Positions 29,206 through 39,315 of a stretch of DNA of 64,000 bases are shown in pieces; the first letter of the stretch is position 1, and every line of letters begins with the position of its first letter. The stretch is from Tritrichomonas musculus. Lineage: Eukaryota > Parabasalia > Tritrichomonadida > Tritrichomonadidae. Made by a program: the position numbers and the translations under genes. The stretch covers positions 5,022,001-5,086,000 of the forward strand of contig JAPFFF010000010.1 in assembly GCA_039105265.1 (NCBI GenBank), given 5' to 3'. Under the pieces are notes generated by a model. The model was not told the DNA's origin. It was given only the letters and a program-made list of their open reading frames with translations, and made no database searches.

Positions 29206-30402
29206 ATGCTTTTCGCAAGGTGCACAGGCTACAGAGATTCTGGCCCTGGTCCAGGTGCATACGAAACTCGTACTCGAAACAGTGGACCTCAATGGACTAT
29301 TAAAGGCCGTTATTCATCATCTGATCGTTCAATTGCTGCTCCCTATCGATCCATTCCAACAACAGTTGGAGAAGGCCCCAAATACTCACTTCACTCAAGA
29401 TCAGGAACTCGTGAAGTTCAAGCAACCCCTGGCCCAAATTATGTTCCAGCTCCACTTGGTTCGGATGCCAAAAAAACAACAATGTCATATCGACATGGCG
29501 AAGTGAAAGACTCAAGAATAGATAATCCTGGACCTGGAGCATATGATATACAATCAAAATTCGCAAATGATGCTCCCAAATCAACATTACATTCACGAAC
29601 CAAAACAAACGACTTAGGATCAAGTTCTCCAGGTCCAGGCGCCTATATGCCAAATTATCAGGCCACCAAAAAAAGATCACCATCAGCTTCAATGCATGTA
29701 AGGCCTTCTACAGCTGCAACTGAAGTTACCCCAGGACCATCAGATTATGAAGTAAGAAGGTCCCTCGGAGGAACTTCACCATCTTTTCATTCAAGACCAC
29801 GCGATTCTCAAGCATACGTTACTCCAGGGCCTGGTGCATATTCTCCTACTGATAGCAATATGAAGTCTAGCCCAAGATATTCGATGAAAGGACGGCATAA
29901 TTCAGTTGAAAGGCCATTATCTGCTCCATATCGTTCATTACCGACAACAGTTGGCCAAGGACCAAAAATTTCTTTAGGATCTCGACATTCAGTTCGTTCA
30001 TCTGTTGATACTCCAGGACCTTCTTATATTCCACCTCCTCTTGGAACAGATTCAAAAAAAGTTTCCATGTCATATCGTCATGGCCAAGCACGGGATTCAA
30101 GAATTGATAATCCCGGACCAGGCGCTTACGATATTCAACCAAAGTTTGCAAATGATGCTCCAAAATCAACTTTACACTCTAGAACTAGACTAAATGATGT
30201 AGGAACAAGCTCTCCTGGCCCTGGAGCATATATGCCCAAAGATGATGCTATTCGCAGAAGAGCTCCATCTGCATCAATGCATGTTAGAACTAGAATACCT
30301 GGACCAGAACAAACTCCTGGATATTATTACAATGGATCTACCCTTCAAGGACCACGATTCACTATCGGAAGACGTGAAGAACTCGAATTAGTTGTAATTT
30401 AG
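29206..30402 (+). CDS. STPGR (SHIPPO) repeat protein, axonemal microtubule type
   Basis: 398 residues with about 11 sperm-tail PG-rich repeats: PGPGAYETRTRNSGPQWTIKGR, PGPNYVPAPLG, NPGPGAYDIQSK, SSPGPGAYMP, TPGPSDYEV, TPGPGAYSP and more. The second half repeats the first: the order from SDRSIAAPYRSIPTTVG to PGAYMP recurs from VERPLSAPYRSLPTTVG onward, so the gene arose by internal duplication of a block of about 200 residues. Known members of this family (ODF3/CIMAP) bind inside or along doublet microtubules of flagella. The organism has flagella and a microtubular axostyle, so a cytoskeletal role is likely. GC content is higher than in neighbouring sequence because of the Pro/Gly/Ser/Arg content. 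Confidence 0.9.
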   Translation: MLFARCTGYRDSGPGPGAYETRTRNSGPQWTIKGRYSSSDRSIAAPYRSIPTTVGEGPKYSLHSRSGTREVQATPGPNYVPAPLGSDAKKTTMSYRHGEVKDSRIDNPGPGAYDIQSKFANDAPKSTLHSRTKTNDLGSSSPGPGAYMPNYQATKKRSPSASMHVRPSTAATEVTPGPSDYEVRRSLGGTSPSFHSRPRDSQAYVTPGPGAYSPTDSNMKSSPRYSMKGRHNSVERPLSAPYRSLPTTVGQGPKISLGSRHSVRSSVDTPGPSYIPPPLGTDSKKVSMSYRHGQARDSRIDNPGPGAYDIQPKFANDAPKSTLHSRTRLNDVGTSSPGPGAYMPKDDAIRRRAPSASMHVRTRIPGPEQTPGYYYNGSTLQGPRFTIGRREELELVVI

Positions 30403-30788
30403 TTATTATAAAAATATGTTTTATAGAAATAAATAAATAATAGATTGCTATGTTAATTTGATCTAACTATGAAATTCATATCTTTGCATATTATTGATTT
30501 TTAAATTCATCTAATATAATTTTAAATTATCAAATATTAGGTCAATACTATCATGTAAATCAATTTGATAATTTATACTACTCCAAATATTATAATTGAA
30601 TTATTGATCAAATATATTTTTCATTAATGCATTGAAAGATTATTTGTAAAAAATAAAATGGGAATAAGTATAGTAAAGAATGTTGGAAATTGCTTTTTTG
30701 ATCGAATAATTAATATCTGTAGACCAATTATTTCTCTAATCGTTCTTCTAAGAAATAATTATTTTTTGACGAATTTCACAATTTTTGA
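30403..30788. other. Intergenic stretch
   Basis: AT-rich, nothing recognised. If the next gene starts at its second plausible ATG (30894), the promoter lies in 30789-30893, where ATCATTGGGG resembles an initiator. Confidence 0.4.
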
Positions 30789-33700
30789 ATGCATATTTTT
30801 GGAACTCTTCTTAAAAAAAGCACTCAAAAAGTTTTAAACGTTCATCTTTTGTTGAATAATTTGGTCAGAAAAATATTTCTATCATTGGGGTTAATGGATT
30901 CCCCTCAAAACAATAATTTAGGGAATCAACTTACTTCAACCCAATTTAGAAATATGCATGCCCCTCAGAAAAGTAGTGTCATGCACTTTCTCGAGAAAAT
31001 TCATTATTTAGTATCGACCCATAAAGTAATCAATTGGATTGTATCAATTCTATACTTCGCATTATTCATTTTAAATTCAATTTCTAGAATCTTTCTTACC
31101 GGCCGTAGACTTGATTCAAAATTTTTTAAGCGCGATTTAATTTTTTACATTTGTGGGATGAGACCAGAAGTTCTTGTGCCAGAAGATATTGTAATGGCTC
31201 TTACGATTTGTTGCATTTCGAATATTGCTATAATAATCTTCTGTTTATTTGTTTTTTCATTGAGGAAGCGATATTATCCCCTTTTTCTCAATTTGTTTAT
31301 AATATTTTGGTTTTATATAATACCAATTGCAATGTTTGTAAATACCAATGTTTTTATGCAAGGATATGCTCTTGTCGACTATATATCAGATCAACAGACT
31401 AACCAAAGATATGGTTTTACATCAATAATACTAATATCAATGATTGTACATTTTTTAATGATTTTTTTAATATCTATATGCTTACCAGCTTTTACAGAAA
31501 CACCACGCGATATAGTACACCCTTTTATATCAATTTCACGATTTCAATACGTTTCTCTAATACCATATTATTTTATTTTTATGCATATTAGCGGCTTTTT
31601 TTTCGACTTCAATTTGACGCGTTTTACATTTCGTATAATATTTGCAGTTACTATTTTAATTTTTCATATTTATATGCCATATTACTCAAACAGAATTATG
31701 AATTCCTTATTGATGTTTACTTTATTAGTAGAAATAATCTGTACCTCAGTATATGTATCAATGAACGATTTAGATTCTACATACAATCCACTCAATTATG
31801 ATAGTTTTGATGATAGTGCATTTATGGACAAACGATTTATGATAATTTTACTTCTTCTTCCTTTTTTATTAGCAATATCTTTTTTATTTTTCTTTGTCTT
31901 ATTTCCTTTCCTTTGGAAAAAGGATCGACTTCATCAGATTAAAAATCAATATATCTCAGGTGAACTATACAAAACGATGCGCCTTTTTAAGCGATTAAAA
32001 TTTGCAAATATTCAACATTGTAATATGAAAGAAATTTTGAAGGCAGCCATTGCCATAAAGTATCCTCAAACAAATCAAATAATTCAATACTTATATAAAA
32101 ACAATAGATATACACAATCATTCATCGACGTATATTTTTTATGGACTTCAGTTAATATCGTTGATTTAGAAATAAATAACGAAATTTCATTACCGATGCT
32201 AAAAATGGCTGACAAATACGAAACCAAAATCAAAGATTTAGAAAAAGAATTTTGGACAAATGTATATTTGTCAAATATTTCCAAACTACCCAAAATTGCC
32301 TCAAAATTGAATACAATTTACATATTGCGCTTCATAAATATAGACCATTCTTCAAAGATATGTCCAAAATTATTAAAAAGTGAAAAAGTTAATTACAACG
32401 TTGTCAGAGCTATTAAAAAGTCACGAAAAATACCAAAAATCAAGAGATTTTTTAATAGTTTTTCACTTGTTGACTTATTTTTATTGATCGTTTTTATTGC
32501 AACTGTCATTGGCCATTCATTATTTTTAGCCACCTCTAAAACACGTTGGAACCTTGTAAACAATTGTGTCACTTTTTTAAAATTCACGGAAAACTTCATG
32601 GATTATGAAATATCATTATGGGGTTATTATGATGAGAACGGTACTATAAGTCTAAACATAAACAAAACGAATGCAAATATATCGTTAAACATTCTCAAAA
32701 AAAGTTTCGAGAATTTACAAAATCAGAGAACTAAAGAATCCACCATTAAAGCATTACTTGAACGATCACGAAATGGTGAAACTTTCAATGACCAAATGGT
32801 CAATTTTATCCAAATAATGGAAAAATATTTTCAGACCGAAGCGCATTTTATTTCATCGTATACTGATGACAAAGCTATTATCATATCTGACAAATTCGTT
32901 GATCTTATATTTACATTTGATGATCTTCTCACACAAATGCAAGATATATTTGATGAGATTGTTAAAACGAAGACCAAGTACAAGACGTTGTATTCATTCT
33001 TTGCACCTATACTATTACTCTTAATTTTCATAGTTTTTGCCTTTGTCAACTTTATTATTTTGAAGAAAAAGTGCCGACAATTTTATAAAGGTTTTGCCAT
33101 CATTAGAAAAACCGTTTTAAAAACCTATGAAACAGAAGCTTCTAAAGGAACATATCAATTTCGAAGGAAGCACACTTTTTCCTACACATCTACATATCCA
33201 GCGATGACGATAGCTATCGTCTGGGCCTTTTTGAATGTACTCATTCAACTTGTCTTGCTGGAAGTGAACGATAACCACGACAAAGACAATTCTAAATTGA
33301 TATATAACGCAATTAACGGCTTGTGCTCATTACAATCAGTTCCACTTTGGCTGGTAACGTCCATTTTATTCAGAAATAAGACGTTTAATAGCATCTCATC
33401 GGGAACGATAGACTTGCTGTCTCAATCGAGCCAATTAAAAGAGTACAAACACCTCATTCCAGATTCGGTATTCACTTTATATGGAGATTACATATATAAA
33501 AGCAATCCGAAAATCTTATTCAATGAATGGAATGATGCGTACGTTAAGATTGAATCAAATTTAAAGGAAAAAAGTGAAAGTTTTGACTACTTAAAAGGAT
33601 TCTTTGTTAGAAGATTCGCTTGTTTCTTTTGCTGTTCTTTTATAATGTTCGTTTTCTTTTTAATTATACAAAATGAAATTAACATATTCATGAAAAATGA

Positions 33701-35252
33701 ATCTAGAATTGGTGAATTTATTCTCAAAAATTTCGCCTATAATTTTGACCCTAAAAAACGAGAAAAAAATAAAAGTCAATTGACAGCTAGTGAGACTTTG
33801 AATTCTAATACTAGTAATGATTTATCTTTTATTATAAGAGAGGAAGAAGAACAAAATGAAAATGAAATGGAAAAAAGTGACAAAAAAAATAAAAATGACA
33901 AAAAAATTAAAAATAAAAAAAAAGGCGAGGAAGATGATGATAGTCAGACAGAATTAAAAAAGAAAAGATATAATAGTAGAATGAAAGCGTTTAATGACAA
34001 AAAAAATAGTAACTTTGATGACATCGGCGATAATGATGAAATGAAATTGGAAGAAATTTATTACGAAGAAGAAAGTCAGTTTGAAGATATTGATAATAAT
34101 GATAATAATTTAATTTCTGATCAGAATTTGCCTCTAACAATAGACAATAGCCAGTTAAAAGAAAATAAAATCACTAAGGCGAAATATTGGCCTTTCACGA
34201 TCGAATCCTTTGATCAATTATCAATGCCTCTGAACTTCATTGTAACTGATCGTAAATTAAAAGTGGTATTTTGTACTAAAAGTGCGCATAATAAAGTCGG
34301 TCAAACATTGAAACAAGGAAGGCTTTCAACCTTTCTTATTAAGAAAATGAAAGAATTAAATAAAAGCTGTAAAATTGACGAAGAAATTGTTTGGAAAATG
34401 CCCGACACGAATATACAAGCCATCCCGATGCTAAAATTTAATAATAGCGAAAACAAGTTCGAAGTTAATAAATTAATCGTATTGGAAATTGAAGATTCGA
34501 CTGTTAGAATTGATCATTATCAAAACGAGTATAATAACTTATTTAGATCTGTTTATCCAGAATTTATGAAAGAAGCCACCTTTCCCACTCAAATTTCAAC
34601 CAAGCAAAATTATAGAATGATTCTGATAATTAAATTGAATGGATTTGATAACGATTTCCAATCAAAAATTGAATTGGACAACGATAATAATAATCAGAAA
34701 AAATCTGTTCAAAATGTTTTAAATTTAAACCTGGCAACTATTAGAATAAGAAGAATGATTTCACAATCACTCATTCAAAAACTTGATGAATATCCTTTTA
34801 TTTATAGAATTAGAGAGACAAGTTCAGAAATTATTATAACATTTGATCAAGAAAATGATAAGATTGCTTGGAATCTTTTTTCTTTTGGCACAGCAATAGC
34901 AAACTCTGTGTTTTCCGATATGAAGCTATTGAAATCCAGCTTGATAAATAAAATTAATGTTGGTAGTAATAATAATTCAATTAATGATCTGCCTTTTTCT
35001 GCAACTGCACTGCTCTATAAGGCTAAGGTTCAGGATATGTTCGCCGCTGATGAAAAAATGGGTTTCGTTGACTTTGTAGGTGATTGTATTTATGAGTCCG
35101 AGAAAGTTTTAAACTTTTGCATTCCTTTCCATTTAAATTATGTGTCAATGATACCCCGTGATCCAAAACCCAAATTTACAACAAAAATTAAAAGTTTTAC
35201 CCTATATTGTGGCGGTAATGAAACGAAATATGATTTATATATTGGCGTATAA
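30789..35252 (+). CDS. Large multi-pass membrane protein with PAS-like and degenerate nucleotidyl-cyclase-like C-terminus
   Basis: 1487 residues, or 1452 if translation starts at the ATG at 30894 (MDSPQNNN), which looks more natural. About eight membrane helices lie in the first 390 residues, then single or paired helices near 560, 740, 815-890 and 960, separated by soluble stretches. A low-complexity Lys/Glu/Asp/Asn segment covers about 1000-1110. A PAS-like region (about 1139-1240, SMPLNFIVTDRKLKVVFCT) precedes the last 240 residues. That layout matches trichomonad membrane-bound adenylate/guanylate cyclases, and the ending (FVDFVGDCIYESEKVL, then GGNETKYDLYIGV) aligns in order with the end of their cyclase domain. 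The metal-binding Asp motifs and substrate residues of the family are not seen, so it is probably a pseudo-cyclase. The family link is inference. Confidence 0.6.
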   Translation: MHIFGTLLKKSTQKVLNVHLLLNNLVRKIFLSLGLMDSPQNNNLGNQLTSTQFRNMHAPQKSSVMHFLEKIHYLVSTHKVINWIVSILYFALFILNSISRIFLTGRRLDSKFFKRDLIFYICGMRPEVLVPEDIVMALTICCISNIAIIIFCLFVFSLRKRYYPLFLNLFIIFWFYIIPIAMFVNTNVFMQGYALVDYISDQQTNQRYGFTSIILISMIVHFLMIFLISICLPAFTETPRDIVHPFISISRFQYVSLIPYYFIFMHISGFFFDFNLTRFTFRIIFAVTILIFHIYMPYYSNRIMNSLLMFTLLVEIICTSVYVSMNDLDSTYNPLNYDSFDDSAFMDKRFMIILLLLPFLLAISFLFFFVLFPFLWKKDRLHQIKNQYISGELYKTMRLFKRLKFANIQHCNMKEILKAAIAIKYPQTNQIIQYLYKNNRYTQSFIDVYFLWTSVNIVDLEINNEISLPMLKMADKYETKIKDLEKEFWTNVYLSNISKLPKIASKLNTIYILRFINIDHSSKICPKLLKSEKVNYNVVRAIKKSRKIPKIKRFFNSFSLVDLFLLIVFIATVIGHSLFLATSKTRWNLVNNCVTFLKFTENFMDYEISLWGYYDENGTISLNINKTNANISLNILKKSFENLQNQRTKESTIKALLERSRNGETFNDQMVNFIQIMEKYFQTEAHFISSYTDDKAIIISDKFVDLIFTFDDLLTQMQDIFDEIVKTKTKYKTLYSFFAPILLLLIFIVFAFVNFIILKKKCRQFYKGFAIIRKTVLKTYETEASKGTYQFRRKHTFSYTSTYPAMTIAIVWAFLNVLIQLVLLEVNDNHDKDNSKLIYNAINGLCSLQSVPLWLVTSILFRNKTFNSISSGTIDLLSQSSQLKEYKHLIPDSVFTLYGDYIYKSNPKILFNEWNDAYVKIESNLKEKSESFDYLKGFFVRRFACFFCCSFIMFVFFLIIQNEINIFMKNESRIGEFILKNFAYNFDPKKREKNKSQLTASETLNSNTSNDLSFIIREEEEQNENEMEKSDKKNKNDKKIKNKKKGEEDDDSQTELKKKRYNSRMKAFNDKKNSNFDDIGDNDEMKLEEIYYEEESQFEDIDNNDNNLISDQNLPLTIDNSQLKENKITKAKYWPFTIESFDQLSMPLNFIVTDRKLKVVFCTKSAHNKVGQTLKQGRLSTFLIKKMKELNKSCKIDEEIVWKMPDTNIQAIPMLKFNNSENKFEVNKLIVLEIEDSTVRIDHYQNEYNNLFRSVYPEFMKEATFPTQISTKQNYRMILIIKLNGFDNDFQSKIELDNDNNNQKKSVQNVLNLNLATIRIRRMISQSLIQKLDEYPFIYRIRETSSEIIITFDQENDKIAWNLFSFGTAIANSVFSDMKLLKSSLINKINVGSNNNSINDLPFSATALLYKAKVQDMFAADEKMGFVDFVGDCIYESEKVLNFCIPFHLNYVSMIPRDPKPKFTTKIKSFTLYCGGNETKYDLYIGV

Positions 35253-36098
35253 TAAAATTGTTATGTATTTTTAATTTCTTTATCTTATATATTATAATCT
35301 TAAAAAGGAATTAATATTTTTTTTTTTTTTTTTTTAATTTTAAATATTATTATTCAATGCTGTCCTTTTTTTTATGACCGTAAAAATATGGCAAAATTTT
35401 CTGATTAGCATTTTTATTTACATAAAAAGCATAATTTTTAAACGTAACTCATGGAAGTAAACGTGTATTGGGAGTATATTTTTTTTTTTTATTTTTATTA
35501 GCTTTTTTTTTACTTTTTTATAATAAAATACCTAATTCTTATCAAATAAATCGATATTTATGAAAGAATAAATGAAACGGTTGAAAAAAACTGACTGGAA
35601 ATTTATTTGGATTATTTATTTCAATTAATTGAAATAAATCAAATATAATTCAATTTCATTCAAATAATGGGATAAATTTGAAAAGAAGATAAAGCTTTTT
35701 CTCTGAATTTTTGAAATAAGGGTTTTGAAAAGAATAAAATAATAACTTTTTGACCTGAGGCGCAATTTAATAATAATATGGTTACAATATAATTAAATTG
35801 AAAGATAAATGGCTTGATCTTTGAATAAATCCTTGTTTATAGTTGCAACTTATAATTCAGATTAGTGAAAAATATTAACCATTTAAATGTTTTCCAAGAT
35901 AAAAACATTGTAATATGCACATTTTTCCTTTTAAATATTTCTTTATAGAACATAAAATTTCAATAAAACAAATAATTATAACTATAACTATATAATTATA
36001 TTACCCATAATTTGAAAATCAAATTTCAGCAGTAGACAAAGCTTAGTTGACTCTATAATATAATAAATCATTTTTTACATTTGATCTATACATTCTGT
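35253..36098. other. Intergenic region between convergent genes
   Basis: AT-rich with T runs at about 35319-35335 and 35479-35490. No gene or repeat recognised. Confidence 0.5.
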
Positions 36099-36647
36099 CT
36101 ATTTAAAAGCTGGTCTGACTTTTATTGGCGAGTTTGGAGAACTAAAACCTTTTGGTGGGGGACTTGATTTTGTAGGGGTTGATAAAGGTTGAGGGCAAGT
36201 TGAAATTAATTTATCATCATCATCGTCATCATCTTCATCACCATCTGAAATTTGGAGTTGAAATAGGACTGAATCTTCGTCTTCTTCGTCTTCATCGTCA
36301 TCTGATTTGAGATATGTATTCCTTGCAATTGTTTTCTTTTTTCTGTCTTCTTCTTCTTTTCTAATTTTTGCTTCTCTCCAAGCATTAAAAGAATACTTTA
36401 GTTTTAATTTGTTATAAGCTAAAATCTGATCAGAATAATCAAATTCATCTGGAGTGAGAGAGAATACTTCTGTGTCGGTTTCAACTTTAGGCTTAGCCTT
36501 AACTGGATGTATAATTGGTACTTTTGGTCTGTAATGAAGTTTGAGTTGTTTCCTGCGAGCAGGATTACAAAACCCTGGGCGTTTTGGACAAGAAGGCGGT
36601 GTGATAGGAAGAGCAGGCCGAAGCATTGGCATATCTACTGCTAACAT
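36099..36647 (-). CDS. Acidic, proline-rich hypothetical protein
   Basis: 182 residues. The first 60 are basic and proline-rich (MLRPALPITPPSCPKRPGFC, KLHYRPKVP). A helical middle follows (SDQILAYNKLKLKYSFNAWR), then two Asp/Glu runs (SDDDEDEEDEDSV, DGDEDDDDDDD), then a Ser/Pro/Thr-rich basic end (TPTKSSPPPKGFSSPNSP) that may be phosphorylated. I recognise no family. The N-A-W-R-E-A-K-I-R piece resembles a single SFI1-like or IQ-like helix, which is too little to assign. The start ATG is preceded by a purine-rich leader. Confidence 0.65.
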   Translation of the reverse strand: MLAVDMPMLRPALPITPPSCPKRPGFCNPARRKQLKLHYRPKVPIIHPVKAKPKVETDTEVFSLTPDEFDYSDQILAYNKLKLKYSFNAWREAKIRKEEEDRKKKTIARNTYLKSDDDEDEEDEDSVLFQLQISDGDEDDDDDDDKLISTCPQPLSTPTKSSPPPKGFSSPNSPIKVRPAFK

Positions 36648-37684
36648 TTTTGTTTTCGCTCTTAAAAAAATAAATAGAATGAAGAATTGAATTTTTTCAA
36701 TAGTTTATTAACTTTTGACATAAATAAACGTGAGGAACACATCACTGAGCGCGAAAAAATATAAAAAAAATCATTGAAAAAGTTATCTTTTATTTATATC
36801 AAATGAAAAAATTCAATGGCTTTTTGATTTTTGTTTGCAGGACGTTAAGACAATATTAATATAATATTTTTACAAGATTAACCTATATTGCCTAAGTAAT
36901 AAATAGAATATATTTCACAAATAATCATTTAAATTCATTAAAAAGAGAATATAATGCAATTACTTTCTTATTAAACTAAATATAATCAAATTAAAATATT
37001 TTAATATTGAATAATTTCAATTACATTCAATATTTCACGATGATATGGTTACATTTATTTTTTTTTCAAAACTTTGAATTAAATTGATTATTCCCAATTC
37101 AAAAAATATTTACAAATTTTCTATACTCTTTAATTTCTTTATTTTTGTTTATCATTCATGGCTCCAAAACTATTTTTTATAATTTTTTTCCTTAACCGAT
37201 TTTGAAATTCAATTTTAGATTGTGTTTTGAAAATTTCTATTTCAAAAAGTTACAAAAATATTCTATACATTATAAAACAATCACATTTAAATATCTCATT
37301 TTGTACAAAACTAATAAATCGTATCTCTTATCTATTTTAAATGCTTGAGGCATTGATATTATTGTATCATAATTATTAATTATAATTTATCATTTTTTTA
37401 TAATTGCAATGTTATTAATCAAAAAAAAATCTATCATGAAATTTGGAAAAAAAATTGAATATTAGTAAGCCAACATACTAAAAAAAAAAAAAAAAAAAAA
37501 CTTCAACAAAGATCATATTTATATATTCATAATTATATTCAATGTTAAAAACATTTTAATATAAAATTACTCATCTGACATAATATTGGGATCACTTTTT
37601 ATCAAATAATAGTTAATAATTTAAGATCTATTTAATAACAAATAATATATATATATATATATTACACCTAAGCAAAACAAACAT
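36648..37684. other. Intergenic region
   Basis: AT-rich sequence with a 20-base A run near 37482-37500 and a TA dinucleotide run near 37648-37661. No gene seen. Confidence 0.5.
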
Positions 37685-39148
37685 TCAAAACATAAAATAT
37701 CTGAAATAATATCGAAAAGAATTTTCATTAAGAGATTCAAGAACAAATCGTCGACTCGTTTGCCAATCGTTATAATCGTAATAATGCATTAACATTGAAA
37801 TGGCACCTGCCTGCGAATTAGTAGCCTGAAAGACTGACGGAGCCTCTTTTTCAACAAACCAACAACGCTTTCCAGTTCTCGATGCAACTGCAAAAGAAAA
37901 AGTTGACCGATAACTCAATAGACACTCGTCACATGCCATTAGTAATATTAAATCAAGCAAAGCTGAATCATGATCAAAATCAGGAAGCCTTACAGCGTTT
38001 GTCATCAAAATTTTAGAGCGATCAAATATTTTAAGAAAATCTCTTTCCATTTCCTTACTATCACTTGAAAAAGCAAAAATCGTTGGCATTTCTTTTTGAA
38101 GAGACATCAAAAAAGGTACAACCTTGTTCATAGTTGACTCAACACAATAGCTGTAAAATTGTCCAGCAAACTGGAATCTCAAGTGCACTCCAAAGACCAT
38201 AACCGAACTTGGAATTGGATTGAAAATTTTGAGAACAGAATTTATATAATTTTTTGGGAATCTTACCAAAAAATTACTCAGAAAATATACAGCATGCATT
38301 CCAAAATGTTCAATACAAAATTCTGATGTTATATAATGAGCATAAAGAACTGTAGTATAAATCAAATGATCTAAATTTAATGTTAAATCTGAATTGAATA
38401 AAGTATCAAAATCTTCAGACCAAAAAAGTTTGTAAACTTGAATATCATATAATGTAAGGTTATTTTCATCTGTTTTACCATATTTCGGCATACTGTTTTT
38501 TAAAAAAAGTTCTTCAATCGTTGAATTGTGTGATAAAATCAGTGGATGCAAAATATAAGCATTACTCCGCTTGTAGTTAGCTTTACCTTCTTTAAGATAA
38601 AAACCTCTGAAGACGAGAGACCTGTTACTCATAAGTGCAAGTAGAAAACCTGCAGCATCAATTGAAATTCGATTGCCAACTCCATCAAAATAATGCTGTA
38701 TGAGTATAAAACGACGATTTTTAAGGGGAGTTGTTTTCATTGAGTAAATCCATGATTTGATTAATCGCCACGATTTAATGATTTCGTAACAACTGACTTC
38801 ACTCTCAGAACTTGAGCAATGACGATAACTGCGCGACCATGTTGGAATATTTAATTCAGAGATCGCTTCGTTAAGTTCAGTTTGCGAATAATTAAATGCA
38901 CTCATTGATCTATCAACATTTAACTGAGATTCGCCTAAAAAATGCAATTTTCCTTTCATATTCGTGGAAGGAATATTAAATTCATTGTTTTTTAATTGCT
39001 GTGATAATTGATTTACATATGCGATATATTGTCTTCGTTTGAAATATACTAAAAAATTATATATAATTGAAATAATAATTGACACATCAAGCAATTTGTT
39101 CAACATGCTATTAGAAAACACTTTCTTCTTTGGCTTGATGCGGATCAT
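37685..39148 (-). CDS. Type II membrane glycosyltransferase, fucosyltransferase-like (GT37-like)
   Basis: 487 residues. A basic start (MIRIKPKKKVFSNS) and one hydrophobic helix (LLDVSIIISIIYNFLVYF) form a signal anchor, so it is expected in the Golgi facing the lumen. The core has blocks that recall plant-type alpha-1,2-fucosyltransferases: HYFDGVGNRISIDAAGFLLA (family form G-x-G-N-R), VMVFGVHLRFQFAG (family form GxHxR), FAFSSDSKEMERDF, and LLMACDECLLSYRSTFSFAV (family form S-x-x-STFG). Order and spacing agree with GT-B fucosyltransferases. The donor and acceptor are unknown. Trichomonads carry a surface lipophosphoglycan and many glycoproteins, which are possible targets. Confidence 0.7.
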   Translation of the reverse strand: MIRIKPKKKVFSNSMLNKLLDVSIIISIIYNFLVYFKRRQYIAYVNQLSQQLKNNEFNIPSTNMKGKLHFLGESQLNVDRSMSAFNYSQTELNEAISELNIPTWSRSYRHCSSSESEVSCYEIIKSWRLIKSWIYSMKTTPLKNRRFILIQHYFDGVGNRISIDAAGFLLALMSNRSLVFRGFYLKEGKANYKRSNAYILHPLILSHNSTIEELFLKNSMPKYGKTDENNLTLYDIQVYKLFWSEDFDTLFNSDLTLNLDHLIYTTVLYAHYITSEFCIEHFGMHAVYFLSNFLVRFPKNYINSVLKIFNPIPSSVMVFGVHLRFQFAGQFYSYCVESTMNKVVPFLMSLQKEMPTIFAFSSDSKEMERDFLKIFDRSKILMTNAVRLPDFDHDSALLDLILLMACDECLLSYRSTFSFAVASRTGKRCWFVEKEAPSVFQATNSQAGAISMLMHYYDYNDWQTSRRFVLESLNENSFRYYFRYFMF

Positions 39149-39315
39149 GCGAAATATATTTTTGACATCTAAAAAAAAAGACCGTTATCTTACTCAAAAA
39201 CAAACAATATTATTTTGTAATATTATAAAACAATTTAAAATAAAATAATGATAGAAAGAAAAGCAATTCAAACAAAATAAATAACAACTTCATTTTTTTT
39301 CCCTCCGACCTTAAT

